Shown here one piece after another: positions 59,711 through 64,000 of a stretch of 64,000 bases of DNA. The stretch is from Klebsiella sp. WP3-W18-ESBL-02 (lineage in GTDB: Bacteria > Pseudomonadota > Gammaproteobacteria > Enterobacterales > Enterobacteriaceae). The notes beneath the pieces were generated by a model. That model saw only the letters and a list, made by a program, of their open reading frames with translations. It was not told where the DNA came from and did no database searches. The stretch is from positions 82,142-146,141 of the forward strand of contig NZ_AP021974.1 in assembly GCF_014168815.1 (NCBI RefSeq). Direction: 5' to 3'. The translations under genes were made by a program, and so were the position numbers. The number at the start of each line of letters is the position of its first letter. Positions within the stretch are counted from its first letter, which is position 1.

Positions 59711-60809
59711 CACCGTTGAACGTCACATCCGGGGCAAATGGGCCTGCGACAGCTGCGAGACGTTGATCCAGGCACCGGTGCCACCGCAGGTGATCGACAA
59801 AGGCATCCCCACCGCTGGCCTGCTGGCCCAGGTGCTGGTGGCCAAGTATGCCGACCATCTGCCGCTGTACCGTCAGGAACGCATGTTCGGCCGTGCCGGC
59901 CTGGAAATCCCGCGCTCCACCCTGGCCGAATGGGTGGGTGCCTGTGGTGTGCAGTTGCAGCCGCTGGTGGATGCGTTGAGAAATACTCTGCTGGAACACA
60001 GTGTTCTGCATGCCGATGAAACCCCGGTCAGCATGCTGGCCCCGGGCAAGAAGAAAACCCACAAGGCCTACGTCTGGGCCTACTGCACCACACCGTTTGC
60101 CGACCTGAAGGCAGCTATTTACGACTTCGCACCCAGCCGTGCAGGCGAACACGCCCGAACCTTCCTGGGTGACTGGCGGGGCAAGCTGGTCTGTGATGAT
60201 TACGCTGGCTACAAGGCCGGGTTCGGCAACGGCATTACCGAAATCGGCTGTATGGCCCACGCCCGGCGCAAGTTCTATGACCTGCACGAGGCCAACAAGA
60301 GCGAATTGGCGGCCAAGGCCTTGGAATACATCGGTGGACTCTACGAGATCGAGCGGGAAACCAAAGATCTGCCACCGGATATGCGGCGGGAAATCCGGCA
60401 AACCAAAGCCAAACCCCTTGCCGATGCGCTGCATCAGTGGATGCTGGCCCATCGCCAGAAAGTGCCGGATGGCTCCGGCACGGCCAAAGCCCTGGATTAC
60501 AGCCTCAAACGTTGGGAAGCGCTGACGCGCTACCTGGACGATGGCGCTGTGCCCATCGACAACAACTGGGTGGAAAACCAGATCCGACCCTGGGCGCTGG
60601 GGCGCAGCAATTGGCTGTTTGCGGGTTCACTGCGCAGTGGTCAACGTGCGGCTGCGGTCATGACCCTAATACAGTCAGCGAAGCTGAATCGGCATGATCC
60701 CTATGCCTACCTGAAGGATGTGCTGACTCGCCTGCCGACACAGAAGAACAACGCCATCGACGAGCTATTGCCCCACAACTGGAAACCGGCCATACCTAAC
60801 AAGGTGTAG
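59711..60809 (+). pseudogene. tnpC: IS66-family transposase TnpC, 5'-truncated
   Basis: About 365 residues of an IS66 TnpC remain, beginning in the zinc-finger region (GKWACDSCETLIQAP). The DDE core is complete: LHADETPVS, CDDYAGYKAG and NNWVENQIRPWALGRSNWLFAGS. The N-terminal part is removed by IS26; tnpA and tnpB of the IS66 element are absent. Confidence 0.9.
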
Positions 60810-61059
60810 GCCGGACGTGTATGGAGAGCCTTCTTCGAAAGCTGGACAAGGTGCTAACTCTAGACGGCAGGATATGCCCTGGGAGATCGATGAGAGAAAG
60901 AGGAGGCCATAAGTAGAAAATTTCCCAAGCGACTGGTGGCTCGCTAGGCATACGTGTCGTGTTACTCCTAAGTTATTAGACACACTAGATTTTCCGGGCT
61001 TTGCTGGGCTGCGGGTGTCGCAGGTGTATGCCGCACGGAGATCGCAGTTAAACCTGATA
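60810..61059. other. Unassigned 250 bp after IS66 fragment
   Basis: No gene recognised. Probably contains the right end of the IS66 element and the 3' flank of the chlorite dismutase operon. A short GC-rich dyad (TTTTCCGGGC near 60990) is not convincing as a terminator. Confidence 0.4.
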
Positions 61060-61623
61060 CTAGGCCGGCTCATGCACTAGCCGGATGTCGATTTCTCTGT
61101 CGACATACTTCCACTCCACCGAGGCCCGGAGTTCGGCCAAAAGCCTGTTAAAGCCCGGCTCATCAGACGGGGAATATTCGAACCACGTCAAGAAGTCGAA
61201 GGGTTCGCTCTCGCCCAGGTCCCGACAATGGTGGAGACGACGGGCCACAGCAGGGAGATATTGGAGCCCAATGTGAATGTGACGGGACTGCTCCTCAAAA
61301 ATCTTCCGGCGTTCGTCTTGAGCCAGTCCCCACCATGAGGGGTTTTTCCGGATAGGGATCAGGGCGGCACAGGTGGCCTCTGCTCGACCCAAACTTGGCT
61401 GCTTCGCCACGAGACGATCCTTCTCTTCACGCACGACATAACGCTCGTTACTCGTTATCCCGCGAAGAAGCCATTTGGTGCCCAAAGGCTGCGGCGAAAC
61501 AGAGCCAGCGGCTACGTCGAGCCGGGGGATTCCAGGGAGAGGGGCTCCCGCCACGGCATCCATCCGAACAACGCGCCAAACACCCGTTTCTCCACCAGCG
61601 AACGTAAATAATCGTGTATTCAT
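61060..61623 (-). CDS. cld: Chlorite dismutase, lineage II (short) type
   Basis: Heme enzyme that splits chlorite (ClO2-) into chloride and O2. The 187-residue length fits the small dimeric lineage II enzymes (for example Nitrobacter winogradskyi Cld and a K. pneumoniae Cld). The proximal heme ligand aligns to His115 (EEQSRHIHIGL), the distal catalytic Arg to Arg128 (YLPAVARRL), with the signature IPIRKNPSWW and HHCRDLGESEPFDFLTWFEY. No signal peptide, so cytosolic. AGAGG lies before the ATG. It follows a cupin gene by 23 bp on the same strand, forming a two-gene operon. Nearby genes are IS66 remnants, suggesting mobility. Confidence 0.92.
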   Translation of the reverse strand: MNTRLFTFAGGETGVWRVVRMDAVAGAPLPGIPRLDVAAGSVSPQPLGTKWLLRGITSNERYVVREEKDRLVAKQPSLGRAEATCAALIPIRKNPSWWGLAQDERRKIFEEQSRHIHIGLQYLPAVARRLHHCRDLGESEPFDFLTWFEYSPSDEPGFNRLLAELRASVEWKYVDREIDIRLVHEPA

Positions 61624-61646
61624 CAGTTTCCTCTCAGGCCTTTCGC

Positions 61647-62009
61647 CTATTTCTCAGCCAACGCAAAACCGGCATTGCCCGGCGCAACCACTGAAACAAA
61701 TATAAAAGGTTCGGGGCCAGAGTTCATTGCACCATGTACCTGCCCAGGTTTTGCGATCGCAATATCTCCAGCTTTAAGATGAGTGACTATGCCGTTACCT
61801 TGATGATATTCGGCTTCACCTGAGATAACCGTCCAAGTATCTTGGCCGTGAGGATGTACATGGGAAGCTATTTCCTGCCCAGGGTGGGCGTGCCAAACAA
61901 CGACGACAGAGTCATTGGTTTCCAGAACAACCGAACGAATCGGTTCGCCGTTAGACGGACGAACATATTCATCCACCGAAAAAATCCGCGATTCAGTTTC
62001 TGCTCTCAT
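61647..62009 (-). CDS. Cupin-domain protein upstream of chlorite dismutase
   Basis: A 120-residue cupin with the HAHPGQEIASHVHPHGQDTW and PGQVHG metal-binding motifs, paralogous to the cupin at 47473. Possible starts are MRAETESR (used, aligned to the paralogue) or MGVNMRAE four codons upstream; neither has a strong ribosome site. Co-transcribed with cld; it may bind a metal or a chlorine-oxyanion-related small molecule, but there is no direct evidence. Confidence 0.82.
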   Translation of the reverse strand: MRAETESRIFSVDEYVRPSNGEPIRSVVLETNDSVVVVWHAHPGQEIASHVHPHGQDTWTVISGEAEYHQGNGIVTHLKAGDIAIAKPGQVHGAMNSGPEPFIFVSVVAPGNAGFALAEK

Positions 62010-62085
62010 GTTCACACCCATTTAAAACTGATTGGACACGTACTCTAAACGCAACTGCGCCTGGACAGCACATGAAGATATGTAC

Positions 62086-62640
62086 CTAAGCGCCCTTCGG
62101 GAAAACTATGCTCTGGCGCACAGAGACCGTCAATACTCCGTCGTGGGTAGGCATGACATAACGGGAGGAGACGGGCGACGCTTTGGTCATATGTACATGA
62201 GAAGGTGGCTCGCCCGCTCGGCAGGGTTGTTGTCGATGGGCAGGTGTCCCCCTTTCGATGTAGCGGATCAGCTTTAACCAGTTGCTCGCAAGGCAATTGA
62301 TTGCTTGCCCAAGGCACTTTGACGACGTGACCTGGGGAGGGGTTTTGTCCAGCCTAGCTTTCAGTTGCTCCAGGAAAGCCTGGCTTTGCGACTGGCGCGT
62401 CTGGTATCGCTGGGCATCGCCCGCCTCTTCCATGTCGCGCTCGATGCCGTAGAGCTTGTTGATAAGAGTCAGTGCCATCTCCGCTCGGCCGATCTTGCCC
62501 TTGGATTGAGTTTTCTGATGAACTTGCGCCGCGCATGCCCAGCAACCTATACGCTCGACGCCTTTCTGCCTCCAGGAGGCGCTGCGGCACCTCCTGGGTA
62601 CGGCTAGCGGTGTAATTGAACAGGATGACCGGAAGATTTG
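62086..62640 (-). pseudogene. Decayed IS66-family transposase fragment
   Basis: Pieces of an IS66 TnpC in shifting frames: CWAHARRKF-like (GCWACAAQVHQKTQSKGKIGRAEMALTLINKLYGIER), then ASNWLKLIRYIERGTPAHRQQ (equivalent of the 'W..L.RY...G..PIDNN' block). Several frameshifts. Different from the IS66 fragment at 59711. Confidence 0.75.
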
Positions 62641-62769
62641 GTGGGCCACCGCGATCTCCTCAGTAGCTATAGCCAAACAGGTTGGGTATGAGAAGTTCAA
62701 GGGGGGGCGAGCAAAGCCCCCGTTCCAATTGATTCTCTATTCCACACAAATGGCGATATAAGCCGGCGG

Positions 62770-62885
62770 GTGATGACGACCCTGGAAGCTCTGGCATCGA
62801 GAGTGGATGTCTACTCCATCGACGAGGCGTTTCTGGATCTGACCGGAATCGACCGGGTGGTAAGCTTCGAGCCTTTTGGTCGGCA
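62770..62885 (+). pseudogene. UmuC-type DNA polymerase V fragment
   Basis: About 38 codons: MTTLEALASRVDVYSIDEAFLDLTG and RVVSFEPFGRQ. The YSIDEAFLDL block is the Y-family polymerase palm with catalytic Asp-Glu. Both ends are lost; the right edge joins a nuclease fragment. Confidence 0.8.
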
Positions 62886-62891
62886 GGCGAT

Positions 62892-63227
62892 TTGGCTCAA
62901 GGTGGAATCACCGGACGGTTACGATACAACGGTCAACGCTTGCGCCTGCTGTCGATTGACACCCCGGAAACCTACAAGCCCAGGTGCGACGCCGAGCTGA
63001 CGAAGGGCCGCGAGGCAACCGCACGCCTCCGCGAACTGGTTGCCAACGCTCAGCGCATCGAGGTTGTCGATTCCGGCCAAGCCGACAAGTACGACCGCCG
63101 CCTTGTTCACCTGCTGATCGACGGGCGGGACGTGGGGCAAACCCTCATGGCCGAGGGGTTAGCCGTTGAGTGGAGGCCCGGCCCGAATGCGTGGAGGGAA
63201 CGCCGTCGCCACTGGTGCGGATACTGA
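62892..63227 (+). CDS. Staphylococcal-nuclease-like protein, 5' end replaced
   Basis: A thermonuclease (SNase) domain: QRLRLLSIDTPETYKP contains the catalytic Arg and Glu region, ADKYDRRLVHLLIDGRDVGQTLMAEGLA the second Arg. The first strand (usually V-x-DGDT) is missing and the frame starts from a TTG at the umuC junction, so the N-terminus is probably truncated and activity doubtful. SNase-like genes are common next to plasmid replication or transfer regions. Confidence 0.7.
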   Translation: MAQGGITGRLRYNGQRLRLLSIDTPETYKPRCDAELTKGREATARLRELVANAQRIEVVDSGQADKYDRRLVHLLIDGRDVGQTLMAEGLAVEWRPGPNAWRERRRHWCGY

Positions 63228-63329
63228 TCGCTTTTCAGCTTGAGCCAGGAGCGCCCCGCCGCAGTGATCGGCACTTGTGTCGATCCGAGGAGGCGCAAGA
63301 GCCACAAGCCCCTGATAGGACCACGTAAC

Positions 63330-63362
63330 GCGGCCATGCCACTAGAGCACGGCCGCTTTTTT
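63330..63362 (+). terminator. Intrinsic terminator after the SNase gene
   Basis: Stem GCGGCC / GGCCGC with a 15-nt loop, followed by six T residues. Confidence 0.7.
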
Positions 63363-63650
63363 CTTTTAAAAACAAAAATATAAAAAAATCCTGTTGCTTG
63401 AGCCGGTGGTATTGTGGGCAACTGCCGACCTGTTGGCAGGGTGGGGGCAACCGCTCGCGGTTGTCCCTGGCCTGTCAATGGGGAACCGCGAAGCGGTTAG
63501 GCAGGTATCCGGCTTGCCGGATTGTCCATAATTCCACGGGCTGTTTTCCCCAGGGCTACACGTTTTATATATGTTTTTTTTGTTTTAAAGAGTTTTAGGG
63601 AATCAGAAGGCAAAATTTACCTTCATTATCAGTTGCTTATAGAACCCCTC

Positions 63651-63729
63651 GGTGGGTAATAGACGGTTTCCGGTGGGTAATAGACGGGGTTGGGTGGGTA
63701 AACGACGGAACCGGGTGGGTAATAGACGG
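63651..63729. repeat. Four 21-bp-spaced iterons (origin candidate)
   Basis: GGTGGGTAATAGACGG at 63651, 63672, 63693 (one variant, GGTAAACGACGG) and 63714, exactly two helical turns apart. This is the hallmark of Rep-binding iterons at a plasmid oriV. A DnaA-box-like CTATCCACA (63731-63739, one mismatch to TTATCCACA) follows directly. Confidence 0.85.
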
Positions 63730-63765
63730 ACTATCCACAGGCTGGATCGCCGGATCGATCCCCTC

Positions 63766-63838
63766 CCGTCTATTACACACCCGCCTTGCGCAAACCCTGA
63801 CCAGTAGTCGCCTCGCGCTCCGTCTATTACACACCGCC
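63766..63838. repeat. Two inverted iteron-like copies
   Basis: CCGTCTATTACACACCCGCC (63766-63785) and CCGTCTATTACACACCGCC (63820-63838) are inverted copies of the iteron with two extra bases in the core. Inverted iterons close to a rep gene typically act as the Rep autorepression operator or handcuffing site. Confidence 0.72.
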
Positions 63839-63842
63839 GCGC

Positions 63843-64000
63843 TTAGTATTCGCCTGGGTCCAGTGGGGGGAGAACCCCGGAGCTGCTGACGACTTCCCCG
63901 CGTTGCGGACGCTCGACCGTCTCGCCGGGTTTCAGCGGATAGCGCCGCAGCACTCGCCCGTATTCTTCGCTCGCCCGCTTTGCTTCCACGCGCACGCGGC
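63843..64000 (-). CDS. C-terminus of an unknown protein next to the iterons
   Basis: The last 51 residues of a minus-strand gene entering from the right (RVRVEAKRASEEYGRVLRRY ... VLPPLDPGEY, stop at 63843). Its position beside the iterons makes a replication or partition protein plausible, but the visible part has no diagnostic motif. Confidence 0.6.
   Translation of the reverse strand, partial: RVRVEAKRASEEYGRVLRRYPLKPGETVERPQRGEVVSSSGVLPPLDPGEY

Noticed and set aside
1..64000. tRNA, rRNA or classical antibiotic-resistance genes
   Set aside because: None was recognised on either strand; the accessory load is stress, cyanate and chlorite functions.

Overview
This window is a mosaic piece of a large plasmid from an enterobacterium (Klebsiella, Enterobacter, Citrobacter or a relative). 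The evidence is an IncN/pKM101-type conjugation system, F-type ccdAB, a resD-like recombinase, vagCD, a ColE1-type rop gene, four IS26 copies, and repeated insertions of an IS110/IS1111-group element into Tn3-family terminal repeats. No rRNA or tRNA genes and no classical antibiotic-resistance genes were found.

Layout. 1-8.6 kb: IncN-type type IV secretion operon in the order VirB4-VirB5-Eex-VirB6-VirB7-VirB8-VirB9-VirB10-VirB11, followed by the nuclease gene nuc. 8.7-14.3 kb: a short fragment duplicated from 46.9 kb, then a Tn3-family transposition module (tnpA, res, tnpR; resembles Tn5403) whose terminal repeat is split by an IS4321/IS5075-like element. 14.4-18.7 kb: a thiol/electrophile stress cluster (OsmC, TetR, AhpD-like protein, thioredoxin, Old Yellow Enzyme-like protein, FrnE-like DsbA, start of an SDR). 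18.7-27.0 kb: two inverted IS26 copies enclosing a plasmid maintenance block (ParA/ParG-like pair with 8-bp repeat arrays, resD, ccdAB, vagCD). 27.0-41.3 kb: a tnpA fragment and two near-identical 4.2-kb copies of an IS plus a second stress cluster (DUF1471, TetR, DUF1471-like protein, DUF417/RclC-like protein, MsrB, MsrA). Between the copies lie IS26, a truncated MalY-like lyase, an EamA exporter and an alpha/beta hydrolase. 41.4-44.1 kb: small-plasmid remnants (ParDE-like pair, rop). 44.1-48.5 kb: one end of a Tn21-type element with a resolvase, a cupin and a HepT/MntA toxin-antitoxin pair. 48.6-52.2 kb: the IncN-type relaxase gene traI, which has lost its start codon to an IS5 insertion. 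53.5-56.7 kb: the cyanate locus yjdF-cynR-cynTSX', interrupted by an IS630-family element. 58.2-58.7 kb: fourteen 37-bp tandem repeats. 58.9-62.7 kb: IS26, IS66 remnants and a cupin-chlorite dismutase operon. 62.8-64 kb: umuC and SNase fragments, then an iteron array that looks like a replication origin.

The most interesting feature is a probable reactive-chlorine/electrophile regulon. Six distinct promoters (eight sites counting the duplication), in front of OsmC, TetR-1, thioredoxin/OYE, DUF1471, the DUF1471-like gene and the EamA/hydrolase pair, carry a 20-bp imperfect palindrome with the same arm-N8-arm geometry. At most of them it overlaps or lies between recognisable -35 and -10 boxes. 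Two TetR paralogues with near-identical recognition helices and candidate sensor cysteines are encoded among them. The gene products (Msr enzymes, RclC-like membrane protein, thiol oxidoreductases) and a separate plasmid-borne lineage II chlorite dismutase point to oxidised-chlorine detoxification, but that function is inferred and not shown by the sequence alone.
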